From assembly GCF_000015285.1 (NCBI RefSeq), contig NC_008709.1, positions 1,550,001 to 1,614,000 of the forward strand: a stretch of 64,000 nt of DNA, read 5' to 3'. The translations under genes were made by a program, and so were the position numbers. The notes beneath the pieces are model-generated. The model was not told the origin of the DNA. It ran no database searches and was given only the letters and a program-made list of their open reading frames with translations. Of the stretch, positions 35,657 to 44,983 are shown in pieces. The first letter of the stretch is position 1. Every line of letters begins with the position of its first letter. The DNA is from Psychromonas ingrahamii 37. Its GTDB lineage: Bacteria > Pseudomonadota > Gammaproteobacteria > Enterobacterales > Psychromonadaceae.

Positions 35657-36526
35657 ATGAGTAAAGTACTAAAAGATCTTCTAAGCCAGTTGAATTTAGA
35701 AAAACTAGAAGAAAACTTATTCCGTGGTAATAACCAAGATCTTGGTACTGGTAGAGTTTTTGGCGGACAAGTTATGGGTCAAGCCATTTCAGCTGCCAAA
35801 GACACCGTCAGTGAAAATAGAAATGTGCATTCTTTTCACTCCTATTTTCTGCTTGCAGGAGAAACTGACAAGCCCATTGTTTATGATGTTGAGCGTATTC
35901 GTGATGGTAAAAGCCTTTCCACAAGGCGCGTTAAAGCTGTTCAAAATGGCAAAGCTATTTTTTATATGACCGCGTCTTTTAAAAATAGGGAGCATGGTTT
36001 TGAACATCAATTAGAGATGCCCGATGTGCCAAAGCCTGAAGATTTAATTTCAGAACAAGAGATGTCATTGCTGCACACGGATACATTACCAGAATCGATA
36101 CGTGATAAACTTATTTCTGAAAAACCGATAGAGATGCGGCCTGTCACCTTTGTCAATCCGAGTAATCCTGAGGTTGAGTCTGCTAAACGATTTATTTGGT
36201 GCAGAGCCAATGGAAAAATGCCCGATGATTTACGTATACATCGCTATTTATTAGCATACGCGTCTGATTTCAACTTCCTGCCAACCGCATTACAGCCCCA
36301 TGGTGTTTCGTATTTATCGCCTGGTATGCAGGTTGTTACCATCGATCATTCTATGTGGTTTCATCATGATTTCCGTTTAGATGACTGGTTATTATATGTC
36401 GTTGAAAGTCCGGCTGCATCGGATGGATGCGCTCTGGTAAAGGGACACTTTTATACAAGAGAGGGAAAATTAGTTGCTTCAACGATTCAGGAAGGCTTGA
36501 TTCGCCAAAGAAAGGTAAGAGTGTAA
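35657..36526 (+). CDS. tesB: Acyl-CoA thioesterase II
   Basis: The 289-residue double-hotdog protein contains DLGTGRVFGGQVMGQAI, HSFHSYFLLAGETD and DGKSLSTRRVKAVQNGKAIFYM in the N-terminal half, and LLAYASDFNFL (catalytic Asp), then DHSMWFHHDFRLDDW in the second, as in E. coli TesB. It hydrolyses medium- and long-chain acyl-CoA. TTGGGGAGCTAAA precedes the ATG, directly behind the thrC terminator, so it should have its own promoter or depend on read-through. Confidence 0.95.
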   Translation: MSKVLKDLLSQLNLEKLEENLFRGNNQDLGTGRVFGGQVMGQAISAAKDTVSENRNVHSFHSYFLLAGETDKPIVYDVERIRDGKSLSTRRVKAVQNGKAIFYMTASFKNREHGFEHQLEMPDVPKPEDLISEQEMSLLHTDTLPESIRDKLISEKPIEMRPVTFVNPSNPEVESAKRFIWCRANGKMPDDLRIHRYLLAYASDFNFLPTALQPHGVSYLSPGMQVVTIDHSMWFHHDFRLDDWLLYVVESPAASDGCALVKGHFYTREGKLVASTIQEGLIRQRKVRV

Positions 36527-36539
36527 ACTAAATAAAAAT

Positions 36540-36557
36540 GGAAGGGACTCACCTTCC
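36540..36557 (+). terminator. Terminator of tesB
   Basis: GGAAGG and CCTTCC enclose GACTCA and are followed by TTTTATCC, 13 nt after the stop. Confidence 0.8.
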
Positions 36558-36621
36558 TTTTATCCATCTTTAACAAAGGTTTTGATTTAAGTCAGCCTTA
36601 CATCTCTATTAGTTATTGGAC

Positions 36622-36867
36622 TTATGCCTCCGCTCCAATAACAGATCTATCAATGTCGGTGGAATATAAAGCAGGGTGACCTAATAATTCCTCAACCGTA
36701 CGGATATCAGTTCTATTTTGTAACAAGTCTGTGCCAAAATAATGCCAAAATACCTTTACTAACACCTGTTTTTTACTGCAATGCTTAGCTTTCTTGTAAA
36801 AGTCAAAGTATGCCAATAATTTCTGCACTAGAACACCCCATTTATGCTCGCTTTCTCCAAATAACAT
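36622..36867 (-). pseudogene. Tyrosine recombinase (integron-type) fragment
   Basis: Within the 81-codon frame the piece GTDLLQNRTDIRTVEELLGH matches the conserved segment before the catalytic His/Tyr of integron integrases and related phage-type recombinases (typically ATHLL..G.DIRTVQELLGH). The rest of the frame, and the catalytic Arg and Tyr boxes, are missing or scrambled. It is a remnant, so no active integron is claimed. Confidence 0.6.
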
Positions 36868-36900
36868 GCAAAATAGAAGTTACTTACCCGTTACCAGTAA

Positions 36901-36927
36901 AGCTAAATAGTTATTAACTATTTAGCT
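36901..36927. repeat. Perfect 27-nt palindrome
   Basis: AGCTAAATAGTTA, one base, then TAACTATTTAGCT. It lies upstream of the recombinase remnant. Confidence 0.7.
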
Positions 36928-37014
36928 AATATATTCGCTCCAAGAGAGCTAGAAAGCTAAGTCGCTTTCACCTCCAGCGAGTTAGAAAATTAAATAATCT
37001 ATTACCACTTTTCT

Positions 37015-37039
37015 GCACGCTTCACATGAAAAAGCGTGC
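37015..37039. repeat. Hairpin GCACGCTT...AAGCGTGC
   Basis: Perfect 8-bp arms with a 9-nt loop in the otherwise empty region. It may be a terminator-like relic. Confidence 0.5.
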
Positions 37040-37452
37040 CTGAGTGACAAAAGGCAAAAATGTTCCCATGTGTACATTATATGGATACCTGATAAACAAG
37101 TTCCACATTCTTAATACATTAACATCTTGAAAAAAGTAATTATTTCATTGTAGTTTGCATTTATAGAGATCTCTATAAATACAAATGCCTCATTCCCCCA
37201 AGATAAAGATTCAATGTACAAATCATTATATATGCCATCTAACTGTTTTATTGCTTGTTCTGGTCTAATCTTTAACGATAAAAAAAAATTTTAAATGTGT
37301 ATTATTAAGAATGCAGATTAATGCACTATTAGCTTTAAAAAAGAAATTTAGTACAACGAGATCTCTTAAATCAAAACGTCCGCTTTCATCCATTAGTAGA
37401 TATTATGGAAATGAGCAATACCCTAAAAATCACTCTTTAGGTCATAAATACA

Positions 37453-37977
37453 ATGCGATTCATTAAATTTGGAAGATGTATATTAATCTTTTCTGTTTTA
37501 GTCGGATGCGTTCCAAATGCGACTGTTTATTATAAACCTCTTGTTGATGTTGAAAGTACACATGAAAAGTCGCATTGCGTACCGACTGAAAAATATGTCA
37601 ATTTCATCATAAAAACAAAGGATCAGACATTAAAAGTCAGAGGTTATGGAAATACATATTCAACTTCTCATGGTGAGGTAAGCGAAGGACAGTTCGTAAT
37701 ATATGGAAATTGGAATGAAATCAACTTCAAAAACGAAGATTTTTATATTACGGCTCCTGCTATTAATGACAAATCTAAACCAATACAGATATATGGAGAG
37801 GTGCATGATTTTGATGGTTATTCATCATTTAATTCTGGTGCTGTTTTCCCCAAACAGGATGGAGATAGTTTCGATGTAATTTTCCCTTCACTGATAATTG
37901 ATGGTGAAGAAGTCAAGCTTCCAACGCTTCATATTAAAAGAACGGTTTGGATAGGAATTAGTCCGTTTAACTGTTAA
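37453..37977 (+). CDS. Orphan lipoprotein of unknown function
   Basis: The 174-residue protein has a type II signal peptide: basic start MRFIKFGR, hydrophobic CILIFSVLV and lipobox LVGC (Cys19). The mature part is beta-rich and ends in a second Cys near the C-terminus. It is predicted to be anchored to a membrane on the periplasmic side. I do not recognise the family. It is flanked on both sides by gene-poor DNA with a recombinase relic nearby, so it may have been acquired laterally. No ribosome site better than GGTCATAAATACA is visible. Confidence 0.65.
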   Translation: MRFIKFGRCILIFSVLVGCVPNATVYYKPLVDVESTHEKSHCVPTEKYVNFIIKTKDQTLKVRGYGNTYSTSHGEVSEGQFVIYGNWNEINFKNEDFYITAPAINDKSKPIQIYGEVHDFDGYSSFNSGAVFPKQDGDSFDVIFPSLIIDGEEVKLPTLHIKRTVWIGISPFNC

Positions 37978-38286
37978 CACTTTTCTTTATAGCTGTATTG
38001 AAGAAGTGTCATTTCTATTTGATCAAGTCCGCTTGGGTAGAAAGCCGATCATTATAAGCTAATAATGGGCTACGTTGCCATTTTATTCACCTGTAAATAT
38101 TCCTAAGCATTTAGTAAATAAAACAAAAAATAACGAATTTTTTTACCAACAAGGCGAGAGAGGAGTTATCCACGAGAATTAAAGTGTTCTAAAAATGGGT
38201 ATTCGCTTTAAAAAATGCCGTTCACATTAACTGATCGGCATTAATAATTTATTCAGCTTTTATTGGTATTAACTTAAGTAAACCTA
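37978..38286. other. Intergenic region
   Basis: About 310 nt between the lipoprotein and grcA (opposite strands). I see only a weak ATGCCG...CGGCAT hairpin near 38214-38242, which could be the grcA terminator. Confidence 0.5.
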
Positions 38287-38664
38287 TTAAAGGCTTTCTG
38301 TAAAGGTACGTGTTAATACGTCTTGCTGTTGCTCTGGCGTCAGAGAGTTGAAGCGTACAGCATAACCCGATACACGAATAGTCAACTGAGGGTAGTTTTC
38401 TGGGTGCTTAATAGCATCTTCTAACGTCTCTCTTTTCAGAACGTTTACGTTCAGGTGTTGACCGCCTTCCTGTGCTTTAGGCGCTTCGATAGCCACTTCA
38501 CGAGACTCGTATTCACCTAGCTCAGAAGCAGGAACAACCTGATCTTCTTTGTATTGAGCAGGAGCAACTAAACAGCGAGCTTCATTCTTTTCGTTATCTA
38601 TCAGCCAGATAGAGTTTAATAAGTTCTCGTTATCTGATTTTGTAATTTGAATGCCTTGGATCAT
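38287..38664 (-). CDS. grcA: Autonomous glycyl radical cofactor
   Basis: The 125-residue protein corresponds to E. coli YfiD/GrcA. The C-terminal half carries the glycyl radical loop [20 protein letters not shown] (radical Gly about residue 101) as in pyruvate formate-lyase, and replaces a damaged PFL C-terminus. The N-terminal 60 residues ([19 protein letters not shown]) form the domain also found alone in the gene upstream. AGGAGAGAAAATC precedes the ATG. It is expected to rise under acid or anaerobic conditions. Confidence 0.95.
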   Translation of the reverse strand: MIQGIQITKSDNENLLNSIWLIDNEKNEARCLVAPAQYKEDQVVPASELGEYESREVAIEAPKAQEGGQHLNVNVLKRETLEDAIKHPENYPQLTIRVSGYAVRFNSLTPEQQQDVLTRTFTESL

Positions 38665-38892
38665 GATTTTCTCTCCTATTTGTGGTTTGATTTGTTATGA
38701 CTTAACATGCTTATATCTTGAAAACGATGACTAACAAAAAACATGTGCTTACCTTATGGTTTTATGGCTAGAAAAACCCTTTAAATTTAATGGGTTTTGA
38801 TGTCATAAGTCATGCTTTTTAGTAATAATGCTGTCCAATATTAAGTGCGGTGTCGACCTTCTTGGGCCGCGGGAGCCTGAATGGAAACTTTT

Positions 38893-39057
38893 TTATTCTA
38901 TCTCACCCAAGTCAGCAAGAGATACAATCTGATCTTCAGCATAATCGTCGTCTTTAACATATAAACAACCTGCCTGCCCATTCGCTTCGTCTAATAACCA
39001 GAAAGAATTAAGCAGATATGTATTTTTAAATTGAGTTATTTGGAGCCCTAAAGCCAT
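38893..39057 (-). CDS. 54-residue GrcA N-terminal-domain paralogue
   Basis: The frame MALGLQITQFKNTYLLNSFW continues with LLDEANGQAGCLYVKDDDYA and EDQIVSLADLGEIE, then a stop. It aligns end to end with residues 1-53 of GrcA ([32 protein letters not shown]) but ends before the glycyl radical domain. TTAAGGAGC lies upstream of the ATG. It is intact and translated-looking rather than decayed, so it may be a stand-alone binding or regulatory domain. The gene is 228 nt upstream of grcA on the same strand. Confidence 0.8.
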   Translation of the reverse strand: MALGLQITQFKNTYLLNSFWLLDEANGQAGCLYVKDDDYAEDQIVSLADLGEIE

Positions 39058-39340
39058 GTAAAGCTCCTTAATTTTGGGTGATAAAAAAATGTAATAAAGT
39101 TACAATCTTTGTTGGAGATTTAAGGTGTTATTAAATAAATCTGAATTAATTATATGTGGTGTATTGATTTCTGTAAATTAATATATCCCTATTTTAATTG
39201 TGGCTTATTGATCTGAATCATTGCAACGTTAGCAGTTTGCCATTCTGTCACCAAAATATTGTATTGGATTCATTTTCGTTGTTAAATAACCAAATTTTCA
39301 TCCATAATAATTTTTGTCAATATAAAATAAAGAGGAAAAT

Positions 39341-39991
39341 ATGAGCTGGAAGAAATTTATTACACAGCAAGAATCGATGGAATATTACAATGCTCTTCAG
39401 GCATTTTTAAAATCTCAAAAAGAGTTAGGAAAAAATATTTATCCGCCTGAGCATCTTGTTTTTAATGCATTTAATTTAACTCCGTTAGAAAATATTAAAG
39501 TGGTTATTCTAGGGCAGGATCCTTATCATCGCGAAGGGCAGTCCCATGGTCTTAGTTTTTCGGTGCCAGAAGGTATTAAAATTCCACCTTCACTGCGTAA
39601 TATTTATAAAGAATTATCCACTTCTATCGAAGGCTATAAAATACCTGAATCAGGCAATTTAGCGCATTGGGCAAAACAAGGTATTTTACTGTTAAATTCA
39701 GTGTTAACGGTGGAACAGGCAGATCCTGGCTGCCATGCAAAAAAAGGATGGGAAACCTTCACTGATAATGCGATTAGTGAAATAAATAATGCGCGTAGTG
39801 GTGTGATATTTTTATTGTGGGGAAGTTACGCCCATAAAAAGGGAAGTCTAATAGATAAAAATAAGCATACGGTTTTAACCTCAACACACCCCTCGCCTTT
39901 GTCTGCATATCGAGGATTCTTAGGTTGTAAGCATTTTAGTCAAGTGAATGACATATTGGCTGAACGGCGGGAACAATTAATTATCTGGTAA
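39341..39991 (+). CDS. ung: Uracil-DNA glycosylase
   Basis: The 216-residue family 1 enzyme has the water-activating loop GQDPYHREGQSHGLSFSV (Asp60), LLNSVLTVE, and the C-terminal minor-groove loop HPSPLSAYRGFLGCKHF. It removes uracil from DNA as the first step of base excision repair. AAGAGGAAAAT precedes the ATG. Size matches other Ung proteins. Confidence 0.97.
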   Translation: MSWKKFITQQESMEYYNALQAFLKSQKELGKNIYPPEHLVFNAFNLTPLENIKVVILGQDPYHREGQSHGLSFSVPEGIKIPPSLRNIYKELSTSIEGYKIPESGNLAHWAKQGILLLNSVLTVEQADPGCHAKKGWETFTDNAISEINNARSGVIFLLWGSYAHKKGSLIDKNKHTVLTSTHPSPLSAYRGFLGCKHFSQVNDILAERREQLIIW

Positions 39992-40070
39992 TGTGACATA
40001 GTTCTGCGCTTTATTCTCGTTTAGCTGATATAATTATGATCTTGAATTTATAAATTTATGAGTATCTATT

Positions 40071-40610
40071 ATGCTGTCTACTATCCATAAAGATCATATT
40101 AATATTAGCAACCTGTTAAGATTGTTAAGGGAAAAAGTTAAACTTTTAGAAAATGATCAAGGGGTAGATTATCGCTTAATGAAAGCGGTAATTACATATT
40201 TAAGAAATTATTCTGATAAATACCATCACCCGATGGAAGATATGATCTATGAATATTATTTGAAATATCGCATTGTTTCCGATGAAGTTGCCAATCGTTT
40301 ATCTCTAGAGCATCAATTGGTAAAAGAAATTACTATCGAACTGGATGAATTGTTAGATATGATTTTACTTGATGCCGTTGTGCCCAAAGAACAGTGCATT
40401 GAAAAGTTAAACAACTTTATAAAATTACAGATGGCGCATATGGCCTATGAAGAACAAGAAATATTGCCTAAGATTGAAGCAAGTTTAACAGAAAAAGACT
40501 GGCAGATTCTTGAACAACAGTGGCAGCATCAGGGCCACATTGATCCGTTATTTGGTGATAAAGTTGCTGATGAGTATAAAAAATTATCTGAGCGTATTAA
40601 GCAAGGTTAA
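40071..40610 (+). CDS. Hemerythrin-domain protein
   Basis: The 179-residue four-helix protein has the iron ligands spaced as in hemerythrin HHE domains: IHKDHINI (His7/His10), YHHPMEDMIYEYYL (His, His, Glu), EHQLVKEI and HMAYEEQEILP. A di-iron site is likely, with roles in oxygen or nitric oxide sensing or iron repair (YtfE-like). No signal peptide is present. A 10-bp inverted repeat follows at 40683-40710. Confidence 0.87.
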   Translation: MLSTIHKDHINISNLLRLLREKVKLLENDQGVDYRLMKAVITYLRNYSDKYHHPMEDMIYEYYLKYRIVSDEVANRLSLEHQLVKEITIELDELLDMILLDAVVPKEQCIEKLNNFIKLQMAHMAYEEQEILPKIEASLTEKDWQILEQQWQHQGHIDPLFGDKVADEYKKLSERIKQG

Positions 40611-41361
40611 TCCTTACAATCCCTCATAATAAACCGATAAAGACCATTTTACTCTCTATCAGGATGGTTTTTAATGATTAAAATTGTCATACAATAAAGC
40701 GTATGACAATCATCCTCTATTACCCTGCAGCATCTAACTCCTTGGTTGTTATAGCAATCTGTAAAACTAATTGATCTGTTTTTATATTTTTAAGTGTTTT
40801 TTAAAACGCGCAGGAGCACAACCGTCTTTCCCTAAATAACAATCCAGCGTCATTCTCGTCGGTCACTTAATCTGGCAGTTAAAAATTTGTCAGGAAAAAA
40901 TTTGAACGTTGGAATTTACGACAACGACCCAAAAGGCTTAGGGTAGAACGCCCGGAGTCATTTACGGCAGTTCAGTGTTATGAACGGGTAAACTCTGTGT
41001 GTGCTTTACAGTGTACATAACGTATAGCAGGCTCAGTGTCTAAAAATAAATTTTGCCTTTGTTCTTTGGAACCTGTGGACTTTTTTGCGCATAAATGTGG
41101 TCCTTCGGGTTAATCTAAAAGATTTTTCGCCAGGTTGATTAAAATAACTATGTTGCTCTTCTCATATCTTGCTCAGAATACTTTTAGATAGCATGAGATC
41201 TGTACTCGACAGATCAGCAGGCAATAGTGTGCAGTTGCTTGATTTCTCAATCAATGAGGAGCCGGGATATCTTAATGAAGAAAACAGACTGTCCGTTAGA
41301 GCAACTTACAATCTGCCTTTAGGTATTTTCGCTTTTACCAGTGGGTTTATTAATAAAACGC
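40611..41361. other. Intergenic region
   Basis: About 750 nt with the palindrome at 40683-40710 and degraded coding traces. A + strand frame at 41169-41399 (NEEPGYLNEENRLSVRATYN and more) reads like part of a protein, but it overlaps the end of ruvX, and I do not recognise it. Confidence 0.5.
40683..40710 (+). terminator. Inverted repeat after the hemerythrin gene
   Basis: ATTGTCATAC and GTATGACAAT are perfect 10-bp arms around 8 nt. It is followed by CATCC rather than T, so it is a hairpin of uncertain role. Confidence 0.5.
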
Positions 41362-41799
41362 TTATTGATAAAAGTTTTCCATCCAGCTTTCAAGAATAAG
41401 AGCGGCTGATACGCTGTCAATTTTTCCTTTTTCAAGGGCTTTATAGCCGCCATGTGTAAAGATAAATTCTTTTGCACTGGCTGTGGTTAAACGCTCATCC
41501 TGTAAGGCAACTTTAACACCAAAGCGACCATTTAAACGGTTGGCAAATTTTTTGGCGCGTTGTGTAATGGGCTGTTCGCTGCCATCCATATTCAGGGGTA
41601 AGCCTACAACAATTAAGTCAGGCATCCAGTCGCGGATCACTTTTTCCACAATATCCCAGTTTGGAATACCGTCATTTGCTTTAATGGCTGATAATGGCTG
41701 AGCGGTTGCGGTGATCATTTGACCGGTTGCGACACCGATACTTTTTGTACCGAAATCAAAACCTAACAGGTTTGAAGGTGATTTTAATGGTTCAGTCAT
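41362..41799 (-). CDS. ruvX: Putative pre-16S rRNA nuclease / Holliday junction resolvase-like protein
   Basis: The 145-residue RNase H-fold protein (YqgF) has [46 protein letters not shown] and [16 protein letters not shown], with the acidic residues Asp, Glu and Asp in the expected places. YqgF is thought to finish the 5' end of 16S rRNA. It is the last gene of the rsmE-gshB-yqgE-ruvX operon, 80 nt after yqgE. Confidence 0.94.
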   Translation of the reverse strand: MTEPLKSPSNLLGFDFGTKSIGVATGQMITATAQPLSAIKANDGIPNWDIVEKVIRDWMPDLIVVGLPLNMDGSEQPITQRAKKFANRLNGRFGVKVALQDERLTTASAKEFIFTHGGYKALEKGKIDSVSAALILESWMENFYQ

Positions 41800-41879
41800 G
41801 TGTGTCCTGGCTTAAAGGGTATTATTACCGGCTTTTATAAAAAATAGCTGTAAGGAATTTGATGGTATTGATGACTCGG

Positions 41880-42473
41880 TTATGCGTGACCTATCTCAGT
41901 TGATAATTGTTCTGGATGTATCCCTAGCCGTTGTAATGACTCAATCCAACGTTGTTCAACGGGTGTGCTGAATATTATGTCATTTTGACTTTCCATGCTG
42001 ATCCAATGGTTGTCATTCATCTCTTTTTCTAATTGTCCAGAGCTCCAGCTTGCATAACCCAGTGTCACTATATATTCTTCGGGCTCATTTTCAGTACCCA
42101 GTGTTGATAAAATCGCATTGGAGTTGGATACCATCAGTTGGTCATTAAGTTTGGTACTTTGTGAATTATCTGTAACGGGAGAGTGTAATACAAACCCTCT
42201 TTCAAGCTCGAGTGGCCCGCCTAAAAAGACAGGATTCAGCAAGGGAGGTTCGGGATAATGGTCAATACTATCTACATTATTTAATAATTCCTGGAGGGTT
42301 AATTTCACGGGAAAATTAATAATAAAACCCATTGCCCCTTTTTCGTCATGTTCACAGATATACACAACGGAATGTTTGAAATAAGGATCATTCAAAGAGG
42401 GCATGGCAATTAAGAAGTGATCCTTAAGCGTGTCGAGCACTTCCGTCGAATTATTAATTTTTACGCTTTCCAT
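41880..42473 (-). CDS. yqgE: YqgE/AlgH (UPF0301) protein
   Basis: With the ATG at 42473 (AGGAG seven bases upstream) the protein has 197 residues. A longer frame to 42560 would overlap gshB and is not needed. Signatures are HFLIAMPSLNDPYFKHSVVYICEH, GAMGFIINFP and GGPLELERGFVLHS. The function of this conserved family is unclear (AlgH was linked to alginate regulation). It is encoded between gshB and ruvX, the usual place. Confidence 0.93.
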   Translation of the reverse strand: MESVKINNSTEVLDTLKDHFLIAMPSLNDPYFKHSVVYICEHDEKGAMGFIINFPVKLTLQELLNNVDSIDHYPEPPLLNPVFLGGPLELERGFVLHSPVTDNSQSTKLNDQLMVSNSNAILSTLGTENEPEEYIVTLGYASWSSGQLEKEMNDNHWISMESQNDIIFSTPVEQRWIESLQRLGIHPEQLSTEIGHA

Positions 42474-42525
42474 ATCACGGCTCCTGATGATTACCATACT
42501 TTTAGTATGGCAAAAATTACAAAGA

Positions 42526-43482
42526 TTACTGTTTTTTTGTGATGCGTTTTTCGATTGCATCCATTAACTTAGCACTGATATTGGTGCCATAGGCATTATC
42601 GATTTCCTGTATACAGGTTGGGCTAGTCACATTTATTTCTGTTATTTTGTTACCTATAACGTCCAGTCCAACAAAAATTAAGCCTTTCTCTTTCAGTTTA
42701 GGGCCAATAGTATTAGCAATATGCCAGTCGCTTTCAGAAAGTGGCTGTGCTACACCGCGACCACCGGCTGCTAAGTTACCACGCGTTTCACCTAATGCTG
42801 GAATACGTGCAAGTGCATAGGGCATAGGTTCGCCATCAATGATTAAGATACGCTTATCACCCGCCGTTATTTCCGGCATAAAGACTTGCGCCATGCAGTA
42901 GCGTGTTTGATGCTCGGTTAATGTTTCGATGATCACGCCAACATTGACATCATCTTCTTTAATTCGAAATATTGAAGCGCCGCCCATACCATCAAGTGGT
43001 TTTAGAATGACGTCTTTATGTTTTTTATGAAATTCCCGAATTTTTAGACTATTGCGTGTGACTAGGGTTGTTGGTGTGAATTCACTAAACCATGCGGTAA
43101 ATAGTTTTTCATTAGCATCACGCAAACTTTGCGGCTTATTAACAATTAAGCAGCCTTCTTGTTCTGCGCGTTCGAGCAGGTAAGTTGCATAAATATATTC
43201 AGTGTCAAAGGGAGGATCTTTGCGCATTAATACCGCATCAAGATCAGAAAGCGGATGATCGATCGCATCTTCAAGTTGATAAAAATTATTGGGATCGCGC
43301 TGCACTGTTAGTTTTTTACTGCTTGCAAAGCAGCGGCCATTTTCTAAAGACAGATCCTGCATTTCTAAATAATACAGTTCCCAACCACGGGATTGTGCTT
43401 CCAATAACATCGCAAAACTAGAGTCTTTATGAATTTTAATATCTTTGATTGGATCCATTACGATCCCAATTTTAATGGTCAT
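42526..43482 (-). CDS. gshB: Glutathione synthetase
   Basis: The 318-residue ATP-grasp enzyme has KIGIVMDPIKDIKIHKDSSFA at the N-terminus, the Lys in DVILKPLDGMGGASIF, the Arg/Asp/Glu ATP-Mg site in RILIIDGEPM, GGRGVAQPL and the Asn/Glu in TEINVTSPTC. It adds glycine to gamma-glutamylcysteine. AGGAAATAAAA precedes the ATG, and the gene follows rsmE by 33 nt. Confidence 0.96.
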   Translation of the reverse strand: MTIKIGIVMDPIKDIKIHKDSSFAMLLEAQSRGWELYYLEMQDLSLENGRCFASSKKLTVQRDPNNFYQLEDAIDHPLSDLDAVLMRKDPPFDTEYIYATYLLERAEQEGCLIVNKPQSLRDANEKLFTAWFSEFTPTTLVTRNSLKIREFHKKHKDVILKPLDGMGGASIFRIKEDDVNVGVIIETLTEHQTRYCMAQVFMPEITAGDKRILIIDGEPMPYALARIPALGETRGNLAAGGRGVAQPLSESDWHIANTIGPKLKEKGLIFVGLDVIGNKITEINVTSPTCIQEIDNAYGTNISAKLMDAIEKRITKKQ

Positions 43483-43515
43483 TTTATTTCCTATTTATCA
43501 GTCTTGCTGAGCATT

Positions 43516-44244
43516 CTATGCAAGGTCGCCAAAACGACATTGTAATGCAGTAATTGCACTGAGTGCAGCGGTTTCTGTGCGTAAAATACGCGGGCCTAAT
43601 AATGTTTCTGTGAAGTTTAATGTTTCGGTCAAGGTTACTTCTTGATCGCTTAAACCACCTTCTGGGCCGATCAGTAAACGAATACGTTTGATTTCCGGCG
43701 GTAAGGTATTAATTGAATATTTAGCGCGTGGATGCAGTGTCAGTTTGGTGGCCTGCTCCGCACTTTCGCACCAAGTTGTTAATGCTTCGGTTTCATGAAT
43801 CACCGGAATGATATTACGACCTGATTGCTCGCAGGCAGCTAGCGCTATTTTTTGCCACTGCTGCTGTTTTTTAGCCATGCGCTGATCATCGAGTTTAACA
43901 CCACAACGCTCGCTTAATAACGGTGTTATTTCATTAACACCTAACTCTACCGCTTTTTGAATAACAAACTCCATGCGATCGCCACGCGAAATGACTTGCC
44001 CTAAGTGCAGATGTAATGGACTTTCATTATCCGTTTGATTAAAGGAATTTATCAACGCCGTGCAACTGCGTTTCTGCGCACTAGTCAAAGTCGCCTGAAC
44101 CTCTCCTCCAAGGCCATTAAACAGAATTATTTGTGCGCCAGGTCTTAAGCGTAAAACATGGATATGTTGGATCGCATCTTTTGAAAGATTGACTTCAGTG
44201 GCAACGGTTAATGTTTGTGGATCATAAAAACGAGGAATTCGCAT
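43516..44244 (-). CDS. rsmE: 16S rRNA m3U1498 methyltransferase
   Basis: The 242-residue protein has an N-terminal PUA-like domain and a C-terminal SPOUT domain: RMEFVIQKAVELGVNEITPL, LLIGPEGGLSDQEV and LGPRILRTETAALSAITALQ, which forms the knot where S-adenosylmethionine binds. It modifies U1498 of 16S rRNA. It starts the four-gene - strand operon with gshB, yqgE and ruvX. Confidence 0.96.
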   Translation of the reverse strand: MRIPRFYDPQTLTVATEVNLSKDAIQHIHVLRLRPGAQIILFNGLGGEVQATLTSAQKRSCTALINSFNQTDNESPLHLHLGQVISRGDRMEFVIQKAVELGVNEITPLLSERCGVKLDDQRMAKKQQQWQKIALAACEQSGRNIIPVIHETEALTTWCESAEQATKLTLHPRAKYSINTLPPEIKRIRLLIGPEGGLSDQEVTLTETLNFTETLLGPRILRTETAALSAITALQCRFGDLA

Positions 44245-44983
44245 AATTATTATGTTTAGGTAGCGGGAAATAGTACCAAGTATAACGTGAAAAGAGGCGA
44301 TAAAACTATGCTAAAAATTTTTTTATCTAATCAACTCCGATAAAAAGATGCTTGAATAACACCATCGGCGACTTTAAACATAAGTCAGATGTTTGAGTTA
44401 CCATGGTTTATTTTTAACTGCGCTTTTAAACCGCAGTACTTAAGGCCGTTTCCAAAAAATACAACCCGAAATTAATCAGATTGTTATAACGTACTGGCGG
44501 GCATCCCAAATTCAGGGCTAGTATCTTGCGGTTTGTTATATATATTGAATATCGCGCAATAGCTTGTCAGCTTAAGGTTGTAAAATATTAACTTCAGAAA
44601 AATTTTCTAAAACATGAATGCCCATCTGATAATTTTCTGTTTATTTATGCAGGTTAAAATAGATGCCAGCTCGGCATAAAACATTACTTTAGTCTTTGCT
44701 GTTTATTTGATTCAGAATATATTGTGATTCACCACTGTGCGCTAAGCTCAGGCTATTCAAAATCGTGCCGTATAATTTTATGCCATTAGAATAACTTATC
44801 GTTATTGCTAAGCAATAAATAAAGTGAACAAGATCATGCCTTTTTCAATCTTTTTTTCATTTAAAAAGCTGCGCGTGGCTCCTTGAAAATTACCTCTATC
44901 ATTGTATTTCTTAGTTGTTTGGTTATGGGCAATATGCGACAATTTAACATAATTATGCTATTTCGAATGCTTAGGAAAAACTT
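44245..44983. other. Intergenic region between divergent genes
   Basis: About 740 nt with no convincing gene, tRNA or strong hairpin. It must contain the promoters of rsmE (-) and of the MTHFR-like gene (+), which I could not place with confidence. Confidence 0.45.

Larger units (their letters stand above)
36558..37452. other. Intergenic region with decayed sequence
   Basis: About 900 nt holding the recombinase remnant (36622-36867), a perfect palindrome (36901-36927) and a hairpin (37015-37039). The rest is AT-rich and without a gene. Confidence 0.55.

Noticed and set aside
36900-38040. Integron attC sites around the lipoprotein gene
   Set aside because: No pair of core sites of the form RYYYAAC/GTTRRRY in the right orientation; only simple palindromes.
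41169-41399. 76-codon frame on the + strand
   Set aside because: It overlaps the 3' end of ruvX on the other strand and has no start signal; part of it may be a relic, but I cannot identify it.
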